Source of the DNA: JBPCIX01 sp051005875
Lineage (GTDB): Bacteria; Actinomycetota; CADDZG01; JAHWKV01
Assembly (NCBI GenBank): GCA_051005875.1
Contig: JBPCIX010000022.1
Location: 1-64,000, forward strand
Direction: 5' to 3'
Length of the DNA stretch: 64,000 nucleotides
This document shows positions 47,355 through 56,300 of this stretch, one piece after another (the first letter of the stretch is position 1; every line of letters starts with the position of its first letter). A model generated the notes under the pieces. It worked only from the letters and a program-made list of their open reading frames with translations. It was not told where the DNA came from and made no database searches. The position numbers were made by a program, and so were the translations under genes.

Positions 47355-48641
47355 ATGGGCCGAAGGTTGCTAACCCGAATTTTATTCACCCACTTACTTA
47401 TCGCGCTGGCGGCGATCGGCTTATTTGCATTATCGATTAATGGGTTGCTCGGAAACGACCCCCGGGTACAGATCCTTGGAGTGTCGGCTGCGATGGTTGC
47501 CGTGGCTGCCACGACTGCGGTTCTAGTAGCCAGATCTTTGTCACGTCCGCTGAAGATTATGAGCGAACAGGTCGAAAGCATAGCCGGGGGCGATGAGGCC
47601 GTTCTGGTCACTGCCAGCGGCCCCCTTGAGCAGCAGGCTTTGGCCAAAGCGGTTAGCGCGATGGCCGAAAATCTTGCGATGCGTCTGCAGCAACTTGCCA
47701 GCGAAACTCGGCTTCGAGAGCAGGTGCTGGCTTCAATGTCCGTTGGTGTTCTTCTTACCAATGCCGATGGCGACGCTATCTACTCGAATCCCGCCGCCGA
47801 GAAAATCGTTGGTCTCTCTTCGAACTTTCTTCTAAAGGAGGTAGAAAACGGCGTTTCCGAATTTACTTTCCACCACCCCGTTCGGCGAGACCTGAGAGTG
47901 ACATCGGTCGCCCTTGACGATGGCAGCCGGCTGGTCTTGCTCGAGGATCTGACGGAAGTAAGACGGGTAGAGCTGATGCGCCGCGATTTTGTCGCCGACG
48001 CCTCGCACGAGCTTAAAACCCCGGTAGGGGGCATACTGGCGGCTGCTGAAACTCTCGACGTAGCATCCCGAGAAGATCCGGGCCGAGTTCCCCAGTTCGT
48101 GGCTGCACTTTTGCACGAAGCCAAGAAATTGGCACGGTTGGTTCAAGAGCTGCTGGATCTAGCCAGGCTTGAGCGAACACCGACCGAGTCCAAGCCGATT
48201 CATCTTTCCGGCTTGATTCGCAGACAGGCCGCCGATATAGCAATTTTAGCGGCCGGGAAGGGCTTGAAGGTCGAGACCGACATCGCCGGTGGAATAGTCG
48301 TTAATGGCAACGCCGAGGAATTGGGTCAGGCAATACGAAACATTCTAGAAAACGCACTCAGGTACACGAGCGAGGGAATCATTCGAGTATCGGTTTCGAG
48401 ACAAGAAGGGCTCGCAGTAGTCGAAGTTGCCGACACGGGAGCGGGTATCCCCAACAAGGATCTTGAGCGGATCTTCGAACGCTTCTACAGAGTGGACCCG
48501 GCTCGCTCGCGGGAAACAGGAGGCACCGGCCTGGGCCTGTCGATTGCCCGGCACGCAATACAGCGGCACAATGGGAAGGTCAGCGCGAAAAGCGAACTAG
48601 GCAAAGGATCAGTGTTTAAAATCACCCTACCGATCGAATGA
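47355..48641 (+). CDS. PhoR-like sensor histidine kinase
   Basis: A 428-residue membrane kinase. Two membrane segments near the N-terminus (LLIALAAIGLFALSINGLL and VSAAMVAVAATTAVLVARSL) enclose only a very short external loop. Then a HAMP segment, a PAS domain (LASMSVGVLLTNADGDAIYSNPAAEKIVG), the phospho-accepting His in FVADASHELKTPVGG, the N-box NILENALRYTSEG and ATP lid DTGAGIPNKDLERIFERFYRVD. No response-regulator gene adjoins it. It overlaps the M23 peptidase gene by four bases (ATGA), which suggests linked wall or phosphate-stress control. Confidence 0.93.
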   Translation: MGRRLLTRILFTHLLIALAAIGLFALSINGLLGNDPRVQILGVSAAMVAVAATTAVLVARSLSRPLKIMSEQVESIAGGDEAVLVTASGPLEQQALAKAVSAMAENLAMRLQQLASETRLREQVLASMSVGVLLTNADGDAIYSNPAAEKIVGLSSNFLLKEVENGVSEFTFHHPVRRDLRVTSVALDDGSRLVLLEDLTEVRRVELMRRDFVADASHELKTPVGGILAAAETLDVASREDPGRVPQFVAALLHEAKKLARLVQELLDLARLERTPTESKPIHLSGLIRRQAADIAILAAGKGLKVETDIAGGIVVNGNAEELGQAIRNILENALRYTSEGIIRVSVSRQEGLAVVEVADTGAGIPNKDLERIFERFYRVDPARSRETGGTGLGLSIARHAIQRHNGKVSAKSELGKGSVFKITLPIE

Positions 48642-49765
48642 TTACCAACTTGGTCCCCCGCAGGGGTTGGGTAGCTCCGTTTCTGGCTTGCCATTTAGTC
48701 CTGCGTTTAGTCGTCCTGCGTTTAGTCGTCCTGGGTTTAGTCGTACTGGGTTTAGTCCTGGGCTTAGTCATTGGCCCGGCAACAATAAGCCTGGCTGCTT
48801 CTGCGGAGTCCGTTTCTAAGGATCTAGATTCCGTGGCTGCCGCTTACGGCAAATTGGAGACTCAGCTGGCCCAAACTGAGGCGCGCCAAACCAAACTTCA
48901 ACAAGAGGACCAAAAGGCCAAAGCGGTTCTCTCCAGCAAGGGATCAGCGCTCCAGCAACGAGCTCGCTATATGTATAAAAATGGTGGTACCAGCTCCCTA
49001 CTGGCGCGGCTGGTTACCTCGCCTAACATCTCGGTGTTTCTCAGGAAAGCTCATTATTTTTCGATTTTGGGCAGAAGCGATGCTCGGCTGGTCGAGGGCC
49101 TCACGATTAGCCAGGCAAGAGCTGATGAGATCCGAAACGACCTCGCTTCAACCAAGGCGCGCCAAAGAAAAGTAGCGTCGGATCTCCGGTCTGAACGGGC
49201 ACGGTTACAAGCAAAATACGGAGAAATCAAGCGACAGGAAGAGACCGCACGGCGGGCGGCTGAAGCGCGCCTTAAGGCGGGAAGGGTTACCAAGCCGGTG
49301 GAGCGCCGCCAGCTAGAGGCCACCGTCAAAGGAGAAATCCCAACCAAGGTGGGGTCAGTCGGAAAATTCCCATCCTTTTCATTGCCAATTGCAGGTCCTA
49401 CCGGGTTCACCGACACCTGGGGGGCCGCACGGTCGGGAGGAAGGCGGCATCAAGGCACCGATGTAATGGCCCCTTGCGGCGCCCGAGTAGTTGCGGTAAC
49501 CAGCGGCTCAATCTCCAGGCTGATGACGGGCGGCGCCGGTGGGACCATGGTTTATCTAAAGGCAGGCAACGGGGACGAGTTTTTCTACGCTCATTTGCAG
49601 AGCACGGCAACAAGTCAAGGCAAAGGCGTTGCGGCGGGCGAACTCATCGGCTACAACGGCAACTCAGGCAATGCCCGAGGGGGGCCGTGCCACGTTCACT
49701 TTGAATGGCACCCCGGCGGCGGGGCCGCCGTTAACCCATACTCCTTGCTGGCCTCTGCCCGATAA
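48638..49765 (+). CDS. Secreted M23 peptidase with coiled coil (EnvC/NlpD-like)
   Basis: A 375-residue exported wall hydrolase or activator. An unusually long hydrophobic signal, built of LRLVV/LGLVV repeats, is followed by a coiled coil (about 55-220) and a LytM/M23 domain. The zinc ligands are all present: HQGTDVMAP (HxxxD) and CHVHFEWHP (HxH), so it may be an active endopeptidase, unlike EnvC. Other domain blocks are VAVTSGSISRLM and EFFYAHLQSTATSQGKGV. It is translationally coupled to the upstream kinase. Confidence 0.92.
   Translation: MITNLVPRRGWVAPFLACHLVLRLVVLRLVVLGLVVLGLVLGLVIGPATISLAASAESVSKDLDSVAAAYGKLETQLAQTEARQTKLQQEDQKAKAVLSSKGSALQQRARYMYKNGGTSSLLARLVTSPNISVFLRKAHYFSILGRSDARLVEGLTISQARADEIRNDLASTKARQRKVASDLRSERARLQAKYGEIKRQEETARRAAEARLKAGRVTKPVERRQLEATVKGEIPTKVGSVGKFPSFSLPIAGPTGFTDTWGAARSGGRRHQGTDVMAPCGARVVAVTSGSISRLMTGGAGGTMVYLKAGNGDEFFYAHLQSTATSQGKGVAAGELIGYNGNSGNARGGPCHVHFEWHPGGGAAVNPYSLLASAR
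48701..48760 (+). repeat. 15-bp tandem repeat coding the signal-peptide core
   Basis: Four consecutive 15-base units (two identical CTGCGTTTAGTCGTC, then CTGGGTTTAGTCGTA and CTGGGTTTAGTCCTG) encode the pattern L(R/G)LV(V/L). Copy number changes stay in frame and would lengthen or shorten the hydrophobic core of the M23 protein signal. Confidence 0.85.
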
Positions 49766-49842
49766 GCTCAAATGTTTCCCGACGGGCGATAAATTTCGCA
49801 AGTCACTCAGTAGGATTGAGGGCTCACGAAAGGAGTCGATCA

Positions 49843-50196
49843 ATGGGACAGCTTTTTGCAGCGGCCTTGCCGATCTTGCCCGGTCAATCAGACAGGGTCC
49901 GGAACTTTACGAAGGAATGCCAGGAACTCAGGGACGAATACGATGAGCTAAACCGCAAAGCAACGCAGTCCCGCCACGTCATATTCCTTCAGCCCGGTCC
50001 TATGGGAGACACGGCAATCCACATAATGGAAGGCAACGACCTCTCAAAAATCCAACGAGATTTCGTCGACTCTGCGCACGACAAATGGTGGCTTGGCTTT
50101 CTGAAAGACGTTCACGGCATCGACCTGCTGAACATGAGCGACCCGCCTCAGCCGCCCGAGATGGTCTTCGATTCCAGCGCCGGCCGGGCACCCTAG
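49843..50196 (+). CDS. Conserved-looking small protein of unknown function
   Basis: A 117-residue soluble protein. I do not recognise the family with certainty; the alternating pattern (LFAAALPILPGQSDRVRNFTKEC, HVIFLQPGPMGDTAIHIMEG, WWLGFLKDVHG) is like small dimeric alpha/beta-barrel (ABM-type) proteins. AAAGGAG lies seven bases before the ATG at 49843; a longer frame from 49816 is rejected. The stop codon lies in the loop of a GC-rich hairpin. It stands alone between the M23 peptidase and the vapBC genes. Confidence 0.7.
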   Translation: MGQLFAAALPILPGQSDRVRNFTKECQELRDEYDELNRKATQSRHVIFLQPGPMGDTAIHIMEGNDLSKIQRDFVDSAHDKWWLGFLKDVHGIDLLNMSDPPQPPEMVFDSSAGRAP

Positions 50197-50207
50197 TGGG
50201 TCCCGGC
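50183..50207 (+). terminator. GC-rich hairpin at the stop of the 49843 gene
   Basis: GCCGGGCACCC pairs with GGGTCCCGGC (one small internal loop) around TAGT, which contains the stop codon. No long U-tract follows (TTCTC), so it is a possible terminator only. Confidence 0.45.
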
Positions 50208-50276
50208 TTCTCGTAGACGAAACCTCGCCAGCCCTCGAGGCCCGAGCGGATAGGCGCCGCCGGCCAGCGCCAAAGT

Positions 50277-50669
50277 TCACGGCGGGACAAAGTCGAGCGG
50301 CAGCACCTTTACCCCGTAGTCTTCGAATATGTCGTCAACTGTCACCATGGTTAGGTCATCTAAGAGGGCTTGGGCGGCGAGTATGCGATCGAAAGGATCC
50401 GCGTGGTGGCGTGGTAAAAATCCAGCCTTCCAGGCCTGGCCGGCCGTGATGTCCCTCAGCTCGAATCCCTCTGCTTCGATTTCTTCGGGAAGGTTATCCA
50501 CGACTTCGAGTCTGCCCAAGGCGGACTTGATCGCCGACTCCCAAATGGTGGCAGCGGAGACGAAAATGGAGTTTTCGGGATCGGAGACTGCGCTTCGGGC
50601 CTTCTTGGGAAGCCGCCGGTCCTCCGATAGCCACCACAGGGTTATGTGGGTGTCAAGCAGCAGATTCAG
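50277..50669 (-). CDS. VapC-type PIN toxin with CTG start
   Basis: A PIN-domain ribonuclease toxin of 130 residues. All acidic positions are present: LLLDTHITLWW, SAATIWESAIKSALG (Glu), DPFDRILAAQAL and VTVDDIFEDYG. No ATG, GTG or TTG exists upstream of residue 51 in this frame; the only start that gives the full domain is the CTG at 50669, which overlaps the antitoxin stop as CTGA, replacing the usual ATGA. A later TTG start would lose the first catalytic Asp and Glu. It pairs with the Phd-type antitoxin upstream. Confidence 0.85.
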   Translation of the reverse strand: MNLLLDTHITLWWLSEDRRLPKKARSAVSDPENSIFVSAATIWESAIKSALGRLEVVDNLPEEIEAEGFELRDITAGQAWKAGFLPRHHADPFDRILAAQALLDDLTMVTVDDIFEDYGVKVLPLDFVPP

Positions 50670-50908
50670 CGCGGCAGCGCTCCGAATACCTCGGCGATTT
50701 CCGGAGGCAGGGGATCGTCGAAGCTGGCGGCCATATGAATCTTGCCGGCCAGGCGCCCGGATTTGCGCCGCGCTTTGCTTTCAGGTGGAACCAGTCTGGC
50801 CACAGTCCTACCGGAGCGAGCGATCTGGATTTCAGAAGCCTCTCCGGATTCGAGGGCGGCCACCAGCTTGGAAAGGTTTGTCTTGGCATCGTGCATGTTC
50901 ACCTTCAT
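50666..50908 (-). CDS. Phd/YefM-type antitoxin
   Basis: An 80-residue antitoxin: N-terminal DNA-binding/dimer part (MHDAKTNLSKLVAALESGEASEIQIARSGRTV, given here as HDAKTNLSKLVAAL and IARSGRTVARL), then a flexible toxin-neutralising tail (ASFDDPLPPEIAEVFGALPR). It is expected to repress its own promoter and block the adjoining PIN toxin. The ATG at 50908 has TAATAT exactly six bases upstream and no leader. Confidence 0.9.
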   Translation of the reverse strand: MKVNMHDAKTNLSKLVAALESGEASEIQIARSGRTVARLVPPESKARRKSGRLAGKIHMAASFDDPLPPEIAEVFGALPR

Positions 50909-50914
50909 TACCTT

Positions 50915-50943
50915 ATATTAGCTAATCTAGCTAACTTAAGCAA
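50915..50943 (-). promoter_or_regulatory. Promoter and palindromic operator of the vapBC pair
   Basis: TTGCTT (50938-50943) and TAATAT (50915-50920) are 17 bp apart on the reverse strand. A perfect inverted repeat TTAGCTA-ATC-TAGCTAA (50918-50934) fills the spacer and overlaps the -10, as expected for autorepression. The transcript would start at the ATG. Confidence 0.7.
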
Positions 50944-50988
50944 GCGGTTGGACGCTCGGCCGCTTCTGCCTTTTGCACGGAGGGCTGA

Positions 50989-51144
50989 CGCGCAGCGGAG
51001 GAGGGCCGGATATTCCGCTGCGAACAGAGGGCTGTGTTCATCTATTTCATCAAAATGAGTGGCGATTCCCTGCAAGCTGAAGAACTCGCCCAGGAAACCT
51101 TCGTTCGCGCCTGCGCCGGTGACCCTTCGTTCGGTTTCATATGA
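50989..51144 (+). pseudogene. Relic of an ECF sigma factor (region 2)
   Basis: One frame reads CEQRAVFIYFIKMSGDSLQ followed by AEELAQETFVRAC, closely like sigma-70 region 2 of ECF factors (xxRxVFRFALRMTGDxxxAEDLxQETFxRA). There is no region 4, no proper start, and the frame stops at 51142-51144 against the end of the response-regulator gene, so only a fragment is left. Confidence 0.6.
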
Positions 51145-51793
51145 TCATGCCGCAATACCGGGCCAGCGAAAGCAGCTCCTGTTGGTTTCGGGTTGCAGTT
51201 TTTGTGAGCATATTGTGAACGTGGACTTTCAGCGTGCCGGGGGCTACGTGGAGCTCTTCGGCCAGTTCTTTCATCGGACGGCCGCTGCTGAGGAGCGACA
51301 GAATTTCAAGCTCCCGCTTGGTCAGGCCCTCAAGCCGTTTTCTGACCGCGACTTTTTCTTCGTAACGCTTGTCCACAGTTTGAACCAGCCGGGATAATTC
51401 CTCGGCAAAAACCGGCGATTCGCCCGCTTGGGCCCGCCGGATGGCCTCTACCAACCGTTCGACTTTCACGCTTTTGGGCAGAAATGCGACGGCGCCGGCG
51501 TCAAGGGCGTCCCGGACGTGGCCGGGCGAGTAAAACCAAGAAAGCAGGATTATTTTTTGGCCGGGGGCATCCTGAAGGATGCGGCTGACGACCACAGGAC
51601 CGTCCATTCCCTCGAGCCAAAAATCAAAAACGGCCACATCGGGCCGAAGGATCGAGGCCATGTCCACGGCCTCCTGGGCGCCCTTGGGATGCTCGGCCAG
51701 GACCTCCAGGTCGTTGTACAAGCCCAGGGCAATTGAGAGCGCATCGGAGACAAGCACCTGAGAATCGGCCACAAGGACCCTGATCTTCGCCAT
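51137..51793 (-). CDS. NarL/LuxR-type response regulator
   Basis: A 218-residue two-component regulator. The receiver domain (about 1-120) has VLVADSQ, the phospho-acceptor Asp in VAVFDFWLEGMDGP, and the conserved Lys in AFLPKSV. The C-terminal LuxR helix-turn-helix is LTKRELEILSLLSSGRPMKELAEEL with VAPGTLKVHVHNML. The acidic pocket has a single Asp near the N-terminus rather than the usual pair. No partner kinase adjoins it. Confidence 0.93.
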   Translation of the reverse strand: MAKIRVLVADSQVLVSDALSIALGLYNDLEVLAEHPKGAQEAVDMASILRPDVAVFDFWLEGMDGPVVVSRILQDAPGQKIILLSWFYSPGHVRDALDAGAVAFLPKSVKVERLVEAIRRAQAGESPVFAEELSRLVQTVDKRYEEKVAVRKRLEGLTKRELEILSLLSSGRPMKELAEELHVAPGTLKVHVHNMLTKTATRNQQELLSLARYCGMII

Positions 51794-51924
51794 CGCCTGA
51801 TGCTAGCCCGAGGCCGGACATTAGGGAATATATCTGAAGTTATATTTCGCTCTGCTCGCCTAGTCTGCGGATTCATACTCTTCGGCAAATCTTCTTCCTG
51901 GCGGGACGGTATCTTGTCGTGGTC

Positions 51925-52152
51925 ATGAAGTTCACCCGCCACGCTAAGAACCGGATCAGACTGATTGCCCGCGCCGACCCGGGGGTCACGCCTGAGGCCG
52001 TTTTGTTCGGGGTTGGCAGTGCTTCCGTGCTGAGGTACGATGACAAGGGCAATAAAGTAGTTTTGGTCGTTTTGGAGGATCGGACCGTGACCGCAGTTGT
52101 GGACGTTAAGACGGAAACGATCATTACCATCTGGGCAAATGAGTCAAGTTAA
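51925..52152 (+). CDS. DUF4258-type small protein (possible toxin)
   Basis: 75 residues from the ATG at 51925. MKFTRHAKNRIRLI with a basic N-terminal helix and a C-terminal beta-sheet (KVVLVVLEDRTVTAVVDVKTETIITIW) fit DUF4258, a RelE-like fold. It overlaps the following DUF2283 gene by 14 bases, a pair repeatedly seen as a putative toxin-antitoxin unit; activity here is inferred. A TATCTT box lies nine bases upstream, so the leader is very short. Confidence 0.75.
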   Translation: MKFTRHAKNRIRLIARADPGVTPEAVLFGVGSASVLRYDDKGNKVVLVVLEDRTVTAVVDVKTETIITIWANESS

Positions 52153-52390
52153 AGCGTTTTATACCTACGACGCCGAGGCGGATGTCCTTTATGCCCTGCT
52201 GGTTCCAGAAGATGAGGCCCGCATTAGTAAGACGGTTGAACTGAGTCCCACGCTCCACGTTGATCTGGATGGCGGCGGCGGCGTGGTTGGGGTTGAGATC
52301 CTATATCCAGCCTCAAGACAAATCGATCTCGTTCCCCTAAAAGACCAATTCGGAGTCGAACTACGGCTGCCCTTCTCGTTTGCTGCATAA
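52139..52390 (+). CDS. DUF2283 family protein (possible antitoxin)
   Basis: 83 residues from the ATG at 52139. The DUF2283 pattern YDAEADVLYALL ... SPTLHVDLDGGGGVVGVEIL is present. Such proteins follow DUF4258 genes and are candidate antitoxins. The frame from 52097 is rejected because it lies within the partner. A hairpin with a short U-tract follows. Confidence 0.8.
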   Translation: MSQVKAFYTYDAEADVLYALLVPEDEARISKTVELSPTLHVDLDGGGGVVGVEILYPASRQIDLVPLKDQFGVELRLPFSFAA

Positions 52391-52442
52391 GACCGCCGAA
52401 AACAAGACCCGGACCCGCTAGCAAGCCCCTAATTCCGTGCGG

Positions 52443-52474
52443 CAGGCCTAATTTCGGCTTTAGGGCCTGATTTT
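52443..52474 (+). terminator. Probable terminator of the DUF4258/DUF2283 pair
   Basis: CAGGCCTAA and TTAGGGCCTG (with one bulged G) form a stem around TTTCGGCT, followed by ATTTT. The rest of 52475-52639 shows no gene. Confidence 0.55.
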
Positions 52475-52639
52475 CGGCCAATTGGCTGAAATTTATACCC
52501 TCAGGCATATTTACTTCCTCTTAATCCGGTGGTCCAATGGCATCAGAGACTTTCACCGGCAAATTCGTGCCCCAGCGAGGCAGATTCTCCGGCAAAAGAT
52601 CGAATAGACCATTTAGCCCACGAGTAAGGAGCGCAGGAC

Positions 52640-53224
52640 ATGAAAAAAGGCAAGAAAGCGGCGCCGGTAGTTGTTTTTATGATTATTGGAACCATCCTTG
52701 GAGCGGCCAGCCTGGCTTGGGCCTGCACTCCGGCCGCAGGGTTCGTGTCTCTCACTCAAGCCGGGCCGGTCGGCACTAAGTTCACCACCAGCACCACCGG
52801 TGTCGGCGTTTCGGAAATCCGCTGGAACAGCCTTGACGGTCCGGTCGTAAGCACCCCCGCCGAAAGCTTTGACGGTCCGGTCGTAAGCACCCCCGCCGAA
52901 AGCCCGGGCTCGTTTGAAGTAACTGTGCCCCAGGTCGCTCCGGGTGTTTACTACCTGGTCTTCGCAACCGAAGACGCAGGCGTGGGCCGCATGGCCTTCG
53001 AGGTCACTCCCTCGGCCGGTGTTCGCTCGCCCGCTTCCGTGGTGCCCGCAGATCTTTGGAGCGGTTTCGCCTCGGGCTCACCGTCGGTAGCCCCGCAAGC
53101 CCAGGCGCCGGTATCGACCTCCAACGGCGCAGCCGCCGGCTTCGGCCTGTTGGGCGTAGGCGTGCTGATGATGTCGGGCCTTGCTCTGGTCGCCTTGCGC
53201 CGAAGCAAAGGCCGAGCGAGCTAG
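52640..53224 (+). CDS. Small anchored surface protein
   Basis: A 194-residue exported protein. A signal peptide (VVVFMIIGTILGAASLAWA) is followed by an Ig-like sandwich (TQAGPVGTKFTTSTTG ... GVYYLVFATEDAGVGRMAFEV), a Pro/Ser/Ala spacer, and a C-terminal membrane helix (FGLLGVGVLMMSGLALVAL) with an RRSKGRAS tail. No LPXTG motif is present, so it is held by the membrane helix. A perfect 35-base direct repeat duplicates the DGPVVSTPAES segment. AAGGAG precedes the ATG. It begins a run of three surface-protein genes on this strand. Confidence 0.8.
   Translation: MKKGKKAAPVVVFMIIGTILGAASLAWACTPAAGFVSLTQAGPVGTKFTTSTTGVGVSEIRWNSLDGPVVSTPAESFDGPVVSTPAESPGSFEVTVPQVAPGVYYLVFATEDAGVGRMAFEVTPSAGVRSPASVVPADLWSGFASGSPSVAPQAQAPVSTSNGAAAGFGLLGVGVLMMSGLALVALRRSKGRAS
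52833..52903 (+). repeat. 36-bp in-frame direct repeat
   Basis: TTGACGGTCCGGTCGTAAGC and the bases after it are repeated exactly at a 36-base period (52833 and 52869, 35 identical bases each), doubling 12 residues of the surface protein. The exact identity suggests recent slippage. Confidence 0.9.
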
Positions 53225-53364
53225 ACGGCACTAGAGGGCTTGGGCCAAATCGGGCAACCAAGACTCGAAGAATCTCACAGGTTGGGCAAAAGGGCCCCCG
53301 TCCTGGCTCGACCCTTACCACCAACGCAAATCCACTAGTGAAGCGCGAGGGAGAACATAGGGCT

Positions 53365-56300
53365 TTGAAGACTCAAAACGCATTGCAAAGGGCGAAGGGC
53401 CCGGGGCAATCCGGATTCTCCAAAAGGGCCCGGCGCGTTGTGGCGCTCGGCGCCGCCTTCGCATTGGTGGTTCTTCCTTCGGCGGGTCCTGCGCTTGAGG
53501 GCGGCCAAGCCCCCACGCCTCGCGCCGCCAAGCCCGCAGCCCAAGCGAGCCAGCCCTCCTTGGCCCGACTAAAGGATGGCCCAAAGGCCCAAGCTAAGGC
53601 TCTTAAATCCTTCGGGAACCAGCCCCTTCGCTTTGAGCTAAACCGCGGCCAAGCCCCCAAGGAAGTCAAGTTCCTAGTCCGTACCCCAAAGCAGACCCTA
53701 TTTCTTACATCGACCGAAATGATCCTGATGTCCACCGGCGGCGCGGATGAAACAGCTGCGCTCGGCAAAGGGCCGGCGCCCGTACGGATTAGCCTGGCGA
53801 AACGGGGCGCCAAGCCGAAAATCAGCGGCGTTTCGCGTCTGCCGGGCGTGAGCAACTATTTCCAGGGCCGGGACTCTAAAGCGTGGGTTACCGGGGCCCC
53901 GAGCTTCGCGAAGGTCCTTTATAAGGGCGTCTACCCCGGCATCGACCTGCTCTTTTACGAAAATCGCAAAGGCGGCGGCCTGGAGTACGACTTCCTGGTG
54001 AGCCCGGGTGCCAACCCCGCCTCGATCACTCAGTCGATCTCGGGCGCCACCCGCCTCGGCCTTGACAAAGGCGAACTGGTGATCACCGCACCCGGCAATG
54101 AGATCCGGCAGTCGGCGCCTGTTATTTACCAGAAAATCGACGGGAGGCGCCGGCTAATTAAGGGCGCGTACATGCTCGGCGATAGAAATAGTCTAGGGTT
54201 TCGGGTTGGGCGCTACGACGAATCAAGAACTCTCATTATCGATCCTGTTCTGGCTTGGTCAACCCTCATGGGAGACAACGGATCCAGCGGCGATACGGGC
54301 AGCGCCTCCGACGGCTCTGGAACGGGGTCCAATCACGGACCCCAAGTGGCTACGGATGCAAGCGGCAATGCCTACCTGGCTGGGTGGACTGCTAAATCTT
54401 TTCCGACGCAGGCCGCCTTCCAGCCCGTGCCGGCAGGCGGGTTCGTCGCCAAATTCGCCCCCAACGGGTCGCTCATCTACTCTACGTACCTTGGTGAGAG
54501 TAGTACTTTCCCTCACGACATTGCAGTTGACAGCGTCGGGAATGCATACATCGGCGGAACAACTAGTTGGTACGACTTTCCAACAACCGCCAACGCATTC
54601 CGCCCAGCCAGTCCTAGCACGATGCAACTTTCAAAAAAAGACGGTGGAGAACATGGTCCAGTGCTCGGCAGCGGCTCGCCTACAAGTTTCCTGAGTAAAC
54701 TGGATATTGTTGGCCGGCTGGCCTATTCCACTTACCTCTGGCCAACCCAAGGAGACCGAGGAGGTGGCTCCGTAGACAACCTCTCGGCCGTGTCTGTAGC
54801 CGTTTCTGATGAAAAGAATGTCTTCGTAACTGGTCTGGATTTCACCGGGACCAGAAGCGGGGAAACCTGGGCGTTCCCCTACCGGGCTTGTCCTGGAGCG
54901 GACAATGAGAACGGCGGCCGCGCGGTTCCCTTCGTTGCGAAATTCGATACCGGCGTCGTCGCGGGTGTGCCTGCTGCGGCCCAGGGGTCGGTCGAAGGAC
55001 CTCCCCCTTTGTTCCTCAAGTGTGGCTACGGTGGACGTGACTTGGCCTTGCACGGTGGCTCTCTTTACGCTCTCGACGACGGCTTTGGGTCGAGAATTAC
55101 GACTTCCGGCCCTCCGTACGAACCCAAAGGGGTCTGGAGACTCGGGACCGCCGACGGAAGCCCGGGCGCGCACTCAGACCTGACGGGCCTTGCAATTGCG
55201 ACTTCGCCGACCGGCAGTCCTGACACCTCGGTCTACGTGTCGAACAAAACCTCGATAACCAAGCTGGATGAGAATCTTGCGGCTGTAGAGCCCGCTTTGA
55301 GCCCTGGTTCGGGTGTGATACTAAATATTTCTGTCGACTCCAAGGGGAAGCTTTACGCCGTTGGACAAGGACGTCTGGGCGATATTTCGACGACACCTGA
55401 CGCCTACCAAAAGGAACTCCGGGGTGGCGTGCGGGACGCCTTCGTTATGGTTTTCGATGCCGCGGGATCTAGGGTGTATTCAACATGGCTGGGGGGAAGC
55501 CCGTCTAAACCCCCGGCCCTGACGGACGCCGAGGTACCGTGCGAACCCTTACTCACTTCTGGAGACGATCACGGAACCGGAGTCGGCGTGGACGGTCTGG
55601 GGAACTTTTTCGTGGTCGGCATCACAGTCTCTTACAACTTTCCCGTGACCGCCAATGCGTTTCAAAAGGAAAGAAAGACTCGGTGCGTCGATGGCTCCCC
55701 GGGCGCCGATTCGTTTATGTCGGATGTGTTCGCGGCAAAATTCACCGACGCCCTGCCAAGTCTGACCGGGATAGCTCCCGAGCAAGGCTTTGTTTGTGAG
55801 CGCACCAAAGTGACCATTAAGGGTACGGGCTTTCCGGACACCCCCGCGGTCACATTTGGGGGCAGAGCAGCGGAGGTGATCGGCGTGACCCACGACCCGG
55901 ACCCCGCCAAGGGCGACACCATTACCGTCATGAGCCCGACCATGGACGCCCCCGGCCCGGCGGAGGTAAAAGTGACCAGCGCTGGGGGGAACTCGTCTTC
56001 TACCGCCCTTCTGGGGAGTTTTCGATACCTTCCCGCCACGCCCCCGACAGTGCAGAGCGTTTCCCCGGTCAGTGGCAGCCCTCTCGGCGGGGAACCGGTG
56101 ACGATCGCTGGAAGCTTTGCATGCGTCACGAAGATCGCCTTCGGGGATGTTCCACCGAAGGACTTTGTTTTGAGCGACGACCGAACCAAGATCACCGCCA
56201 CCAGCCCGGAGCACGACCCAGGGCCGGTTCACGTTACGGTCGCCACCGCCGCCGGAGTACCCGGTATTCCCCAATCGCTTAACGCCGACCTGTTCACCTT

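Noticed and set aside
51821..51840. GGAATATATCTGAAGT similar to the window end GGAATATCTGAAGT
   Set aside because: Too short and imperfect to call a repeat or att pair; probably chance in AT-rich sequence.
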